From: Cyclobacteriaceae bacterium
GTDB lineage: Bacteria; Bacteroidota; Bacteroidia; Cytophagales; Cyclobacteriaceae
Reading direction: 5' to 3'
Assembly (NCBI GenBank): GCA_028289505.1
Contig: JANQPK010000244.1
Span: forward strand, 1 to 23,304
Length of the DNA: 23,304 nt
Shown: positions 7,039-15,927 of the stretch, one piece after another
Numbering within the stretch: position 1 is the first letter of the stretch
Layout: every line of letters starts with the position of its first letter
Notes under the pieces: model-generated
Database searches by the model: none
Seen by the model: the letters and a program-made list of their open reading frames with translations, nothing else
Told to the model about the DNA's origin: nothing
Translations under genes and position numbers: made by a program

Positions 7039-7404
7039 ATGGGAGAAAGCAAGAGACAGTTAAAGGTAGGCCGGCAATTGCAAAAGGATTTGAGTGAAAT
7101 CTTCAGACTTAAACTGAGTGATTCCCTTAAGAATGCGCTGCTTACCATTACCAGAGTTGACGTAAGTCCGGATTTAAGTGTAGCGAAAATATACATCAGC
7201 GTTTTTTCTACCGGCGCTAAGCAAGATGCGGTGGAGCAGATCAACCAAGAAAAAGGGGAGCTGAGAAGAGCCCTGGGCATGCGTATCGGAAAACAGGTCA
7301 GGAAAGTGCCGGAATTAATTTTTGTAGAAGACCACGGATCGGAGCACGCTTCCAACATAGAGTCCATCCTATCTAGACTGGACATCCCACCCCAATCAGA
7401 CTAG
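7039..7404 (+). CDS. rbfA: ribosome-binding factor A
   Basis: Single KH-like-domain protein that binds the 30S subunit and assists 16S rRNA 5'-end maturation, especially in the cold. The 121-residue product begins MGESKRQLKVGRQLQKDL and contains the RbfA core, with LLTITRVDVSPDLSVAKIYI in the middle and PELIFVEDHGSEHASNIESIL near the C-terminus. The frame is open further upstream to 6937, but the ATG at 7039 gives the usual N-terminus and lies downstream of a -7 promoter box. A permease gene begins 2 bp after its stop. Confidence 0.93.
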   Translation: MGESKRQLKVGRQLQKDLSEIFRLKLSDSLKNALLTITRVDVSPDLSVAKIYISVFSTGAKQDAVEQINQEKGELRRALGMRIGKQVRKVPELIFVEDHGSEHASNIESILSRLDIPPQSD

Positions 7405-7406
7405 CA

Positions 7407-8630
7407 TTGAACACCTCTTTCTTTTTGGCTAAAAGGTATTTTGTTTCTAAAAAGAAACGAAATTTCATTCATGTGATTTCACTGATATCTATGCTGGGAG
7501 TGGCATTTGGTACCGCGGCCTTGGTGATTGTGCTTTCTGTATTTAACGGGTTGGAGGACTTGATCAAATCACTTTACAGCTCTTTCGATCCTGAGATTAA
7601 AGTGGAGGCGGCTGAAGGTAAATGGTTTGAGCGGACCGATGAGCTGATCGCCAAGGTAAGCCAAGTTCCCGGGGTAGCTGTGGTCAGCGAGATTATCGAA
7701 GACAATGCCCTCATTCGTTACCAGGACGCGCAAATGGTTGCCAGGATAAAAGGAGTTAGTGAAAACTTTCTGGAGCAACAACGTTTGGATAAAGTAGTGG
7801 TGCAGGGAGAACCAAATCTGACTAAGGATCGCATCAATTATGCCATTCTGGGCTTGGGAGTATCTCACAAACTATCAATTTCTCCTAAGAATGAGTTCAC
7901 TGCATTGCAGGTATACTACCCCAAAAATGTACGCGGCTCTAGTACTAACTTGAGCAATCTATACACCCATAAGTCGATATTACCAGGGGGCATATTCGCG
8001 ATTGAGAAACAATATGATGAACAGTACCTTTTTGTGCCTTTAGAATTTGCTGTCGAATTATTTGACTACAATCAGAAAAGAACTTCTTTGGAAATAAAAA
8101 CCACAGAGGAATTCGATATGATTGAGGTGCAGAATGCCTTGATTACCTCCCTAGGGCCGGAATTTCTGGTGACCAACAAGGATCAGCAGCATCCAAGCTT
8201 GTTTAAAGCCATCAAAATAGAGAAACTTTTTTCTCTAGTCACCTTCTTCTTTATTCTAGCTCTGGCCTCTTTAAGTATATTCTTCACCCTTAACATGTTG
8301 GTGATTGAAAAACAAAAAGATATTTCGGTGTTGATGTCCTTAGGCGCTACCAAAGGGTTGATCAGGTCAATTTTTTGGTTTGAGGGCGCCATCATCAGTC
8401 TGATGGGTGCGGCAATTGGACTTTTTCTGGGTTTTGCGGTCTGCAGTATCCAGGTCAATTTTGGTATTATTTCCATGGGAATGGAAACCAGCGTTGTAAA
8501 TGCCTATCCTGTGAAAATGCAATTTTTGGATTTTTTGTATACCGCCATTTGCGTCATAATTATTACGTTTCTGGCTAGTTATCGGCCTGCTCTAATCGCT
8601 TCCAGGACAGAAGTGGTTCCCCATTTGTAA
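7407..8630 (+). CDS. LolC/LolE-like ABC transporter permease
   Basis: A 407-residue FtsX-type permease with the LolC/E layout: one membrane segment at residues 22-47, a large periplasmic domain (about 50-270), then three segments at about 273-299, 322-348 and 373-392. The loop EKQKDISVLMSLGATKGLI (301-319) is the family signature for coupling to the LolD-type ATPase. The probable role is extracting lipoproteins from the inner membrane for delivery to the outer membrane. The ATPase is not in this window. It starts with TTG at 7407, 2 bp after the rbfA stop. The first residues (NTSFFLAKRYFVSKKK) align with the usual N-terminus, and no better start exists. It is probably cotranscribed with rbfA. 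Confidence 0.9.
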   Translation: MNTSFFLAKRYFVSKKKRNFIHVISLISMLGVAFGTAALVIVLSVFNGLEDLIKSLYSSFDPEIKVEAAEGKWFERTDELIAKVSQVPGVAVVSEIIEDNALIRYQDAQMVARIKGVSENFLEQQRLDKVVVQGEPNLTKDRINYAILGLGVSHKLSISPKNEFTALQVYYPKNVRGSSTNLSNLYTHKSILPGGIFAIEKQYDEQYLFVPLEFAVELFDYNQKRTSLEIKTTEEFDMIEVQNALITSLGPEFLVTNKDQQHPSLFKAIKIEKLFSLVTFFFILALASLSIFFTLNMLVIEKQKDISVLMSLGATKGLIRSIFWFEGAIISLMGAAIGLFLGFAVCSIQVNFGIISMGMETSVVNAYPVKMQFLDFLYTAICVIIITFLASYRPALIASRTEVVPHL

Positions 8631-8714
8631 GCCCGGTTTTCGATGTAACTTTTTTTTTCTATAACTGGATTTATTTTATATATTACTGGTTTTAAGTTGG
8701 TATCCATGTGCTAA

Positions 8715-11624
8715 ATGAAAGTATCGACATCTAAATCGTTTACGTTAGTTTATTCCTTGTTTGAACATGAGTATTTGGGATATCTTTTCGAATCCTACGT
8801 GATACAGCTAGATACAAAAGACCGGCTTACCTTCCTACACCAGAACATTTCGGCCAAGAATGCCAAGGAGTTTAAGCAGGGCCTGGACGAGAATGATTAC
8901 GAGCTGATCCGATTGATGGACAGCATGCAGCAAGATCGGATCATCCAAAAATTTTATAATCGCAAAATCAAAACCAGCGATTTCTTTCTAAAAATATACA
9001 ACCCCAAGAAGGGTAACAAAGCTATACAAGAAGAGATAGGTAATTATCTAGAATCAAAACGTTCACAAATCCTGTCACTAATGAGAGGGAAGAATCTCTA
9101 TGAAATGGGGAACGACGGAGAGCCCGCATGGAGAAAAATCGAGGTTGTAGATGAAAAGGCATCAGTGCTGTTTCATTTTAGACGGAACCAGGACAATACG
9201 CATTATTTCCCCACCATCAAATGCAAAGGTGAAAAGGTAGACTTTCAGTATCAAAACGCCATCATAATCTGCGAAAATCCAGCCTGGATGATACTGAATG
9301 GCAAACTCTACAGCTTTGAAAAGAACGTAAACGGAAAGAAGTTAAAACCGTTTTTAAACAAGAAATTTATCGTTATTCCCAAACAGGTAGAACATACTTA
9401 TTATCGCAAGTTCGTGGCGCCCCTGATAGCATCCTACGACGTTTATGCCAAAGGATTCGATATACAAAGCGATCATTATCCGATTCGTCCAGTTCTCACT
9501 TTTTCCGAGCTGTTGCACGAGTCAGATGATGCGTATTTTGCCAACGGCTCTTCCGGGCGTTTGATGTTTGAGTTATCCTATAGCTATGGGCCCTATAATT
9601 ATCGGGCCGACAAACTACGTTCCGTAAGCGTAAATCTGGAGCAAGATCGTGATCATTATATCTTCCATAGGGTAGTGAGGGCTACTCAACGCGAGCGCAA
9701 GTATATGGCGGTATTAAAGGATTGTGGCATGACCATCAAGCACGGATTTGCTACCATGTCCAAAGCAAAAGCGTTTGCCTGGTTGCAACAGCATAAGAAC
9801 GATCTGGAAGAAAGGGGCTTTGTGGTGCGTCAGGCTCAACTGGACAACAAGCGATATTTCCTGGGTAGATCCTACATCAGCATTGATGTCAAGGAGAACA
9901 TAGATTGGTTCGATATTCATACCGTAGTGAAGTTTGGAGATTATGAAATTCCCTTTATCCAGTTGAGAAAATTGATTCTGGCCAAAAAGAATGAAGTACC
10001 ACTACCTAATGGAGAGATAGGGGTGATCCCGGAGAACTGGTTCAAGGAGTACTCAGAGTTGTTTGCCTTCATGGAAGAGAAAAGTCATAGTTCCGAGATG
10101 AAGCTGAAAAAACACCACTTAGCACTGGTGCAGGAATTGGGTAAGTCGGAGCTGGCAGAGGTTAGTATGAGTAAAAAACTTGAAGACCTAAAACAGTTCG
10201 ACAAGATTGAGGATACTCCGTTACCCAAATCATTTAAGGGAGACTTAAGACCGTATCAAAAGGCGGGATACAATTGGTTGTTGTTCCTGAACAAATTCAA
10301 TTTTGGGGGCTGCTTGGCAGATGATATGGGACTGGGAAAAACCGTACAAACATTGGCGATCCTGCAGTGCCAAAAGGAGATGGGACAGCAAAAGGCCAGC
10401 CTGCTGATTATGCCTACTTCCTTGATTTATAACTGGCAGATGGAAGCCCGAAAATTTACACCAAACCTCAAGGTGTTCGTCTATACCGGTACCAATCGGG
10501 TCAAAGATGTGAATCAATTTGACGGATATGATCTGGTACTAACCTCTTATGGGATAACCAGATTGGATATTGAAACATTAAAAGAGTATCGGTTCAACTA
10601 CATTATTTTGGATGAAAGCCAGGCCATTAAGAATCCAAGTTCTCATATAGCCCGTGCAGTTAAACAATTGAATTCCAAATACCGCCTAATTCTAACTGGG
10701 ACACCACTGGAGAACAGTACCTTAGACCTTTGGTCCCAAATGACTTTCATCAATCCCGGTTTACTGGGCAACCAGAGTTATTTCAAATCTGAGTTCCAAA
10801 CACCGATCGAGAAAAAACAAGATCAGGATAAAACCCAGAAGCTGAACACTATAATTAAGCCATTTATCCTCAGACGTAATAAATCACAGGTAGCTACAGA
10901 GTTACCGGAGAAGGTGGAAAACATCCAGTATTGTACCATGACTACCATGCAGGATGATTACTACGAATCCTCTAAGTCCTACTACCGCAACAAAATCTTA
11001 AAAAGTATTGAGCACCATGGTGTGAATAAGTCACAATTTTTGTTGCTTCAGGGATTGACCAGGCTCAGACAGATTGCAAACCATCCCAAATTGGTTGATC
11101 CTGAGTATGCGGGAGATTCAGGGAAATTGGAAGATGTTACCCATATGCTGAACAATGCCATCAGCAAAGGGCACAAAATATTAATATTCAGCCAGTTCGT
11201 TAAGCATCTTTCATTGTTAAAAACCTACCTACTTAACAATCACATCCCATTCAGCTACCTGGATGGAGCCACGAAAGACCGGCAGCAGCAGGTTGACGAT
11301 TTCCAATCACACCGACACATCAAGGTATTCTTGATTTCGCTTAAAGCAGGGGGCTTGGGTCTCAATCTCACCAAGGCCGATTATGTGTTTTTACTGGATC
11401 CCTGGTGGAATCCAGCCATAGAGGCGCAAGCCATTGATCGGGCTCATCGTATTGGACAGGAAAATAAGGTATTCACCTACAAGTTTATTTCTAAAGGTAC
11501 CGTGGAAGAGAAAATTTTGGCGCTTCAGAAAAACAAGATCAAGCTAGCCCAGGATCTCATAACCATTGACGAAGGATTCGTCAAAAATCTAAGTAAAGAC
11601 GATATTGAGAATTTGTTGCAGTAG
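8715..11624 (+). CDS. SNF2-family DEAD/DEAH-box helicase
   Basis: A 969-residue Swi2/Snf2 ATPase that would translocate on double-stranded DNA; its target is unknown. The C-terminal half carries all helicase motifs: Walker A GLGKT (residues 539-543), Walker B DESQ (633-636), LTGTPLEN (motif III), SLKAGGLGLNL (motif V, near 875) and RAHRIGQ (motif VI, 909-915). Residues 1 to about 500 form a long N-terminal region in which I recognise no domain or zinc-binding SWIM motif; it is rich in Lys, Tyr and Phe. The gene is complete, with no frameshift. It lies 84 bp after the permease gene and is convergent with the transglutaminase pair (2-bp gap between stops). It could be related to RapA-like transcription recycling, but that is not shown. 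Confidence 0.93.
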   Translation: MKVSTSKSFTLVYSLFEHEYLGYLFESYVIQLDTKDRLTFLHQNISAKNAKEFKQGLDENDYELIRLMDSMQQDRIIQKFYNRKIKTSDFFLKIYNPKKGNKAIQEEIGNYLESKRSQILSLMRGKNLYEMGNDGEPAWRKIEVVDEKASVLFHFRRNQDNTHYFPTIKCKGEKVDFQYQNAIIICENPAWMILNGKLYSFEKNVNGKKLKPFLNKKFIVIPKQVEHTYYRKFVAPLIASYDVYAKGFDIQSDHYPIRPVLTFSELLHESDDAYFANGSSGRLMFELSYSYGPYNYRADKLRSVSVNLEQDRDHYIFHRVVRATQRERKYMAVLKDCGMTIKHGFATMSKAKAFAWLQQHKNDLEERGFVVRQAQLDNKRYFLGRSYISIDVKENIDWFDIHTVVKFGDYEIPFIQLRKLILAKKNEVPLPNGEIGVIPENWFKEYSELFAFMEEKSHSSEMKLKKHHLALVQELGKSELAEVSMSKKLEDLKQFDKIEDTPLPKSFKGDLRPYQKAGYNWLLFLNKFNFGGCLADDMGLGKTVQTLAILQCQKEMGQQKASLLIMPTSLIYNWQMEARKFTPNLKVFVYTGTNRVKDVNQFDGYDLVLTSYGITRLDIETLKEYRFNYIILDESQAIKNPSSHIARAVKQLNSKYRLILTGTPLENSTLDLWSQMTFINPGLLGNQSYFKSEFQTPIEKKQDQDKTQKLNTIIKPFILRRNKSQVATELPEKVENIQYCTMTTMQDDYYESSKSYYRNKILKSIEHHGVNKSQFLLLQGLTRLRQIANHPKLVDPEYAGDSGKLEDVTHMLNNAISKGHKILIFSQFVKHLSLLKTYLLNNHIPFSYLDGATKDRQQQVDDFQSHRHIKVFLISLKAGGLGLNLTKADYVFLLDPWWNPAIEAQAIDRAHRIGQENKVFTYKFISKGTVEEKILALQKNKIKLAQDLITIDEGFVKNLSKDDIENLLQ

Positions 11625-11626
11625 GC

Positions 11627-13543
11627 TCAGGTAGTATTTTTCAATACTATTTTCATCTTGTCAGCTTTCACCACCTGCTGGTAGAAGGAGCGGTACTCCC
11701 CATATAAATCCGGACTGTATGCACCTCTATTAAGCTCCATATGACGAATATATTTCATTTGTCCAGGGCCTTCAATAATATCCACACTATAAATTCCAAA
11801 AGGGGAATGTAGCTTAACTGATTCCGGAATATGCTCGGGATGGTATAGCTCGGGAAATGTGTAAATAATAGTGTCGCTCCATACCTTATTGTATTTAATA
11901 ACAATGTCAGTTTTGCGGTCTTCAATCATCCCAGGTACTTGGGTAATTTGATTAAGTAGATTTGGTTGAAGAAACAGCCGTTTCCCACTCAGACTTGCCT
12001 TTTTTCGGACGGTCAGGTCTAAAGTCTGGGAAATCTTTGGGGATTCCTCACCTGAATCAGAAAAACGAATCTCGTTGATATGAAAACTAGGCAAGTTGAG
12101 GTTTTTATAAAGTAATTTTTTTTGCTCTTCAACGCCCAAGGGTAATAGCCTTTGACGAGTACCTTCGGAAAACATGCCTTTATAAACGGTAGTGAGTTTA
12201 GCGTTAGCATGACCATGTTCGTCAATGACAACCTGAGCAGAGGTGGCAAGTTGGTTCTGCTCCTTGGTAAGTATTGGTGTCCTTACCAGTTGACCTCCAT
12301 TCTCGGTTATAAGTAAAACTGGGCGATCACTGGTAAAAGAGCCCAAATATCCAAATGGATTGGTTTGACTGGTACATTCTAACCAAACCGTATCCTCTTT
12401 CAATGGTACACAAAGAAAAACGTGATTGAATTGAGCACTTGGAAAATCTTCATGAACCTTTTCTTGCTCTTTACCGGCTTTCACCAATGTATAAAGCGAT
12501 TCAATGCCCACCGCTTTTAGCATAGATTTTGTGTAATAAGTTAGTGCTTTGCAGTCTCCATAACCATGCTCTTCCACATAAGATGGTGGAAATGGTTGCC
12601 ACCCTCCGATACCCAGTTGAACGCTTACGTATCGGGTATTTTGTTGAAGGTACTGATAGATTTTCCTGACCCGATCCCTATCATTTTTAATACCAGCTAT
12701 TAGTTGTTCAAGCTTTCTAACAGTCTCAGGGGAAACCTCTCCTAAATCTTTGTTCAGTAACTGCTGCCATTCACCATACTCCTCCCAAGAACTCATACTC
12801 CCCGCATATCCCTCGAATTCAAATTCATTGGGTCCTACGATTACCTTGGGCGTTAACTCTCTCCAATTTGGGCCTACTTCGTCTGCAATAATTGCCGGAA
12901 CGCTTTCCAGTTTCCAGTGGTATCCTGTGGAGCCCTCAAAAGTTTCAATTTCTACACCTTTTGCCAGATTCAACTCCTTGTATCTAATCGCCATATCCTG
13001 AGGTACTACCACACTGAAATCAGCACGTTGCACTGCCAGGTTGGTACTCCATTGGGGACTCCATGAGGGATAAAACATCATATCTTCATACCTTTCGGTA
13101 ATACTATATTCTACCGTATAAGGATACTCATGATGACTGTACTGAATACTTTCATATCGGCTGTCGGAATACAAAGAGAATCCATCGAAATAACTGTGCT
13201 GCTCCAGATCTGATTTCTTGATCTTATCAATCTGTTCGCCTGCAGCATTATACACGGTACCGCTAAAATGAACCAAACCACTTTTACCAAAGTAGGGATT
13301 GATAAAATAGCCAAACTGCTTGGCATTTTCATTGCCGATGGTTATCGCATAAGTTCTGCTATAGGTACCACTATTGATGTCATGAACTTCAAATTCGCGA
13401 TGATCATAACGTACTATGGCGCCCGCGTTTTCAAATAGCTCCTTGGGGATATCAGTAAGAGGATACTTTTTCTCTTTTGCTATCAGGGTAATAGTGATTA
13501 AAAAGAAACAAACAGTCAACAAAGGTTGGCAATTGGCTTTCAT
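11627..13543 (-). CDS. DUF3857/transglutaminase-like exported protein, triad largely kept
   Basis: A 638-residue exported protein: an N-terminal signal peptide (LLTVCFFLITITLIA), a DUF3857 beta-rich domain (about 40-250), a transglutaminase-core domain (about 280-400) and a C-terminal beta domain. The papain-like triad is visible as C331 (GYGDCKAL), H374 (FNHVF) and an acidic residue in the third position, E389 (WLECTSQ), where most transglutaminase-fold enzymes have Asp. It may be a protease, amidase or cross-linking enzyme in the envelope; the substrate is unknown. Its ATG overlaps the TGA of the upstream paralogue in an ATGA arrangement (13540-13543), indicating translational coupling. The DUF3857-plus-transglutaminase order is common in Bacteroidota. 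Confidence 0.88.
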   Translation of the reverse strand: MKANCQPLLTVCFFLITITLIAKEKKYPLTDIPKELFENAGAIVRYDHREFEVHDINSGTYSRTYAITIGNENAKQFGYFINPYFGKSGLVHFSGTVYNAAGEQIDKIKKSDLEQHSYFDGFSLYSDSRYESIQYSHHEYPYTVEYSITERYEDMMFYPSWSPQWSTNLAVQRADFSVVVPQDMAIRYKELNLAKGVEIETFEGSTGYHWKLESVPAIIADEVGPNWRELTPKVIVGPNEFEFEGYAGSMSSWEEYGEWQQLLNKDLGEVSPETVRKLEQLIAGIKNDRDRVRKIYQYLQQNTRYVSVQLGIGGWQPFPPSYVEEHGYGDCKALTYYTKSMLKAVGIESLYTLVKAGKEQEKVHEDFPSAQFNHVFLCVPLKEDTVWLECTSQTNPFGYLGSFTSDRPVLLITENGGQLVRTPILTKEQNQLATSAQVVIDEHGHANAKLTTVYKGMFSEGTRQRLLPLGVEEQKKLLYKNLNLPSFHINEIRFSDSGEESPKISQTLDLTVRKKASLSGKRLFLQPNLLNQITQVPGMIEDRKTDIVIKYNKVWSDTIIYTFPELYHPEHIPESVKLHSPFGIYSVDIIEGPGQMKYIRHMELNRGAYSPDLYGEYRSFYQQVVKADKMKIVLKNTT

Positions 13544-15573
13544 ATTTTTCTAATCACTACCTGTTGATTATGTTTATCCACCACCACATTGAAAAATTCC
13601 TTAAGTGTAGCATACTCCTCAGAATTATACACTGCTTTCTTAAATTGGATTTGACTGGCAAGCCTGATTTCGTTTCCAGCCAGCTGTATACTATAGCGGA
13701 ATACTGCTGACCCATCAGGCATTTTTGTGGCTATGGGCTTTGGTATTTCATCCACTGTATACCCACTAGGCAAAGTGATACTGGCGGTATAGGTTTGCTT
13801 ATATGGACTACCCAAATCAACCGGATACTGCCGGTCCTCAAGTTTAAATGGATTCTCTTTTAAAACTTGGGACAAAATGGGGTCAAGGTATATGAATTCC
13901 CCTACTGATTGGGCTCCCTCCGATATGGAGATTTCATAAGATGAGATCAATGCCTGGTCAACCTCCTCTAATCGATTAAAATCATAGCCATGAAGACTCC
14001 AACCGGGCTTATTTGCGATTCTCTGCTTTGCAACACTTTCCTGTCCATTTTTGTGAATGGATTCTCTTTGTCCCGCGGCAAGGTGTCCCTTCAAGCTTTC
14101 AGTGAGTGTACCGCTTAAAGTTCCGTCTTCATCTAGAGAAAGTTTATAGTCTGTTACGTCCAGGGTGCGACTGGTAGAAGTTAAATCAACCCATCCGGAA
14201 TTTTCACTAATCCTTCTGCCAGAATTATTTAGACACCGGTAAGGCAAGGTATTGATAGGACAAAATTTGTCCGTAGCATCCATCAAGTAGGTATTTCCAT
14301 CTAATTTTACTTCTGCAATTACGTAGTTGAAACTGGTAAGCAATGGATAGTAAGTATTTATTTGACCATGTTTTCTGGTGCTTAAAATCACTGGGTTAGC
14401 CACAAAACCAGCCCGTCTTAACATTGACACTAACAATAGATTTATATCTGCAGTATTACCTTCTCTTTTGTCAAATGCTCTCTTCAAGGTGCTTTCAACA
14501 TAAACTGCATTCTTCCCATTCCATTTCATTTCATCCTGAACAAAAAGGAATATTCTATTAAGCTTTTCAAGGTCATTTTCAACAGTCGATGCTAAAGCGA
14601 TCACCTGGTCCTTTATAAATCCCTCTTTTTTTATAGCATTACCGAAATAGTCACTGCTGCTTAACTTCCTATCCAGTGTTTCCCAAGTATCCATGATTTG
14701 CTCTGTTGGTTGACCAGGGTATTTAATGGAGCTCAACTCGAATCGAATTTTTGCTAGATGATCTCCTACTGAGGTAATGAACTTTTCCTCCTTAAACGCC
14801 GGTACTTCATCAACTGCCCAGCGGTATCTTCTGTTGATATACTCCAATTTAGCAGCGGACCGGCTAGTGCCTGAGTTAGGGTTCCTTATATTTCCACTGG
14901 GTCTTGTACCTTTAGCCATATAGGTTAAAGACCCACTAGAGATATCTTGCTCTTTGATAGTAATTGGGACATATCCTTGTGACAGTTGTTTGTAATCAAA
15001 GTATTCAGGAATTATAGCTAGATACTCACTCCATGCAGTGGGTATGACTCGCTGAAAGCTCCAATCTCGAAATTGAAAAAGAAAATCTGAGGTTATAGAG
15101 TAGGTATATTCTAAAACTGATCCTTCTTTAACATTGGGCATGGTAAACTTGTGCTTCCTCCAATTTTCACTGGTTTGTTCTTCAAAAATTGAGGATTTTT
15201 CTAATTTGGTTTTCTGCACTTGTCCATTCTCCAGATTATAGGTGAAGCCCTTTAAACTACTGATTCTTTCCTTTCCGTTAGTTGATTCATATAGGTTAAT
15301 AGCAACATCTGCCCACCCGTAGCCTGCTTGGTTAAAAATCTTGATTCTGGTATATCTCTCAAACTGCACCTGCCATCCCTGGGATGGATTGTATACAATT
15401 CGAGACTCACCATAATCCACCAGCACCACGGCACTGGTTGAGGAATCTGAAGTATAATACTCCATATCCAACTCCTCTTTCAAAGGTTTTCCGAACTTCA
15501 TATGGGGTGTCGATTGACTTATAACAACCAGAGGAAATGCTGCCATAAGCAACAGAAGAAATGACCTGATCAT
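13540..15573 (-). CDS. DUF3857/transglutaminase-like exported protein, catalytic residues lost
   Basis: A 677-residue paralogue of the next gene downstream, with signal peptide MIRSFLLLLMAAFPLVV, DUF3857 domain and transglutaminase-fold domain. Here the Cys position is Thr (T374 in REGNTADINLL) and the His position is Tyr (Y417 in SFNYVIAEV). Only the Asp in LMDATD remains. It is therefore predicted to be catalytically inactive, perhaps a binding or scaffold partner. I chose the ATG at 15573. The frame is open to a TTG at 15609, but that TTG is the end of a perfect -7 promoter box, and the ATG gives a normal signal peptide. It is the first gene of a two-gene operon, coupled to the second by an ATGA overlap. 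Confidence 0.88.
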   Translation of the reverse strand: MIRSFLLLLMAAFPLVVISQSTPHMKFGKPLKEELDMEYYTSDSSTSAVVLVDYGESRIVYNPSQGWQVQFERYTRIKIFNQAGYGWADVAINLYESTNGKERISSLKGFTYNLENGQVQKTKLEKSSIFEEQTSENWRKHKFTMPNVKEGSVLEYTYSITSDFLFQFRDWSFQRVIPTAWSEYLAIIPEYFDYKQLSQGYVPITIKEQDISSGSLTYMAKGTRPSGNIRNPNSGTSRSAAKLEYINRRYRWAVDEVPAFKEEKFITSVGDHLAKIRFELSSIKYPGQPTEQIMDTWETLDRKLSSSDYFGNAIKKEGFIKDQVIALASTVENDLEKLNRIFLFVQDEMKWNGKNAVYVESTLKRAFDKREGNTADINLLLVSMLRRAGFVANPVILSTRKHGQINTYYPLLTSFNYVIAEVKLDGNTYLMDATDKFCPINTLPYRCLNNSGRRISENSGWVDLTSTSRTLDVTDYKLSLDEDGTLSGTLTESLKGHLAAGQRESIHKNGQESVAKQRIANKPGWSLHGYDFNRLEEVDQALISSYEISISEGAQSVGEFIYLDPILSQVLKENPFKLEDRQYPVDLGSPYKQTYTASITLPSGYTVDEIPKPIATKMPDGSAVFRYSIQLAGNEIRLASQIQFKKAVYNSEEYATLKEFFNVVVDKHNQQVVIRKI

Positions 15574-15606
15574 ACCTGTTGAGAATTTTAATCTTGGTTT
15601 AAAATT

Positions 15607-15614
15607 CAAATATA
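15607..15614 (-). promoter_or_regulatory. -7 box of the transglutaminase-like operon
   Basis: On the minus strand this reads TATATTTG, a perfect TAnnTTTG match 33 bp before the chosen ATG at 15573. Its last three bases are the TTG that would otherwise be read as a start codon. A -33 TTTG at the standard distance is not seen. Confidence 0.55.
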
Positions 15615-15637
15615 TCAGATAGATTTATACATTATAT

Positions 15638-15720
15638 CGTTAATTAAGGGTTTTTATTACATGCTAGGTATTGGTAGGAACTAGATGCATTTTTTTAATG
15701 ATAAATCCCATTAATTAACG
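15638..15720. repeat. imperfect inverted repeat with TTAATTAA cores
   Basis: The left arm CGTTAATTAAGGG (15638-15650) is the reverse complement of the right arm CCCATTAATTAACG (15707-15720), apart from one inserted A. A 56-bp spacer separates the arms. It lies in the divergent region and could be a paired operator or a cruciform-type structure. Confidence 0.6.
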
Positions 15721-15864
15721 GTTAGAAGCTATTTACTAAACCAAGGCTTTCATTTTTTTAAGTATGAGATTCCAAAAGATTATAAGTTTATAATAAATAA
15801 TTGCCGGATCGCTACCATAACATTTTTTGTATTCATCCAACATAAGCCGTCAAAAACAAATTCT

Positions 15865-15883
15865 AAATACTGCTTTAGTATTT
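15865..15883. repeat. 7-bp inverted repeat by the radA promoter
   Basis: AAATACT (15865-15871), 5-nt loop GCTTT, AGTATTT (15877-15883): a perfect 7-bp inverted repeat. Its right arm overlaps the candidate -33 TTTG of radA at 15881-15884, so it could be an operator site. Confidence 0.55.
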
Positions 15884-15910
15884 GGTAAAAACTGAAAATA
15901 GGTATCTTGG
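15881..15910 (+). promoter_or_regulatory. weak radA promoter candidate
   Basis: TTTG at 15881-15884, 18-bp spacer, then TATCTTGG at 15903-15910. The latter has one mismatch to TAnnTTTG. It would give a very short leader before the ATG at 15928. The spacing is slightly short, so confidence is low. Confidence 0.35.
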
Positions 15911-15927
15911 TGAAGTGATAACGCTTC

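Larger units (their letters stand above)
15574..15927. other. 354-bp AT-rich divergent intergenic region
   Basis: It separates the transglutaminase pair (-) from radA (+). It contains the -7 box of the transglutaminase operon, a weak radA promoter, an imperfect long inverted repeat built on TTAATTAA, and a short hairpin-like inverted repeat next to the radA -33. A 67-residue open frame on the - strand (15780-15983) overlaps the radA start and has no recognisable features, so I do not call it. No RNA gene is recognised. Confidence 0.8.

Noticed and set aside
6930..7385. 151-residue open frame on - strand
   Set aside because: Antisense to rbfA, which has clear family motifs; this one is a shadow.
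8715..11624. Anti-phage defence island around the SNF2 helicase
   Set aside because: Neighbours are a LolC/E-like permease and exported transglutaminases; no nuclease, methylase or PLD gene accompanies it.
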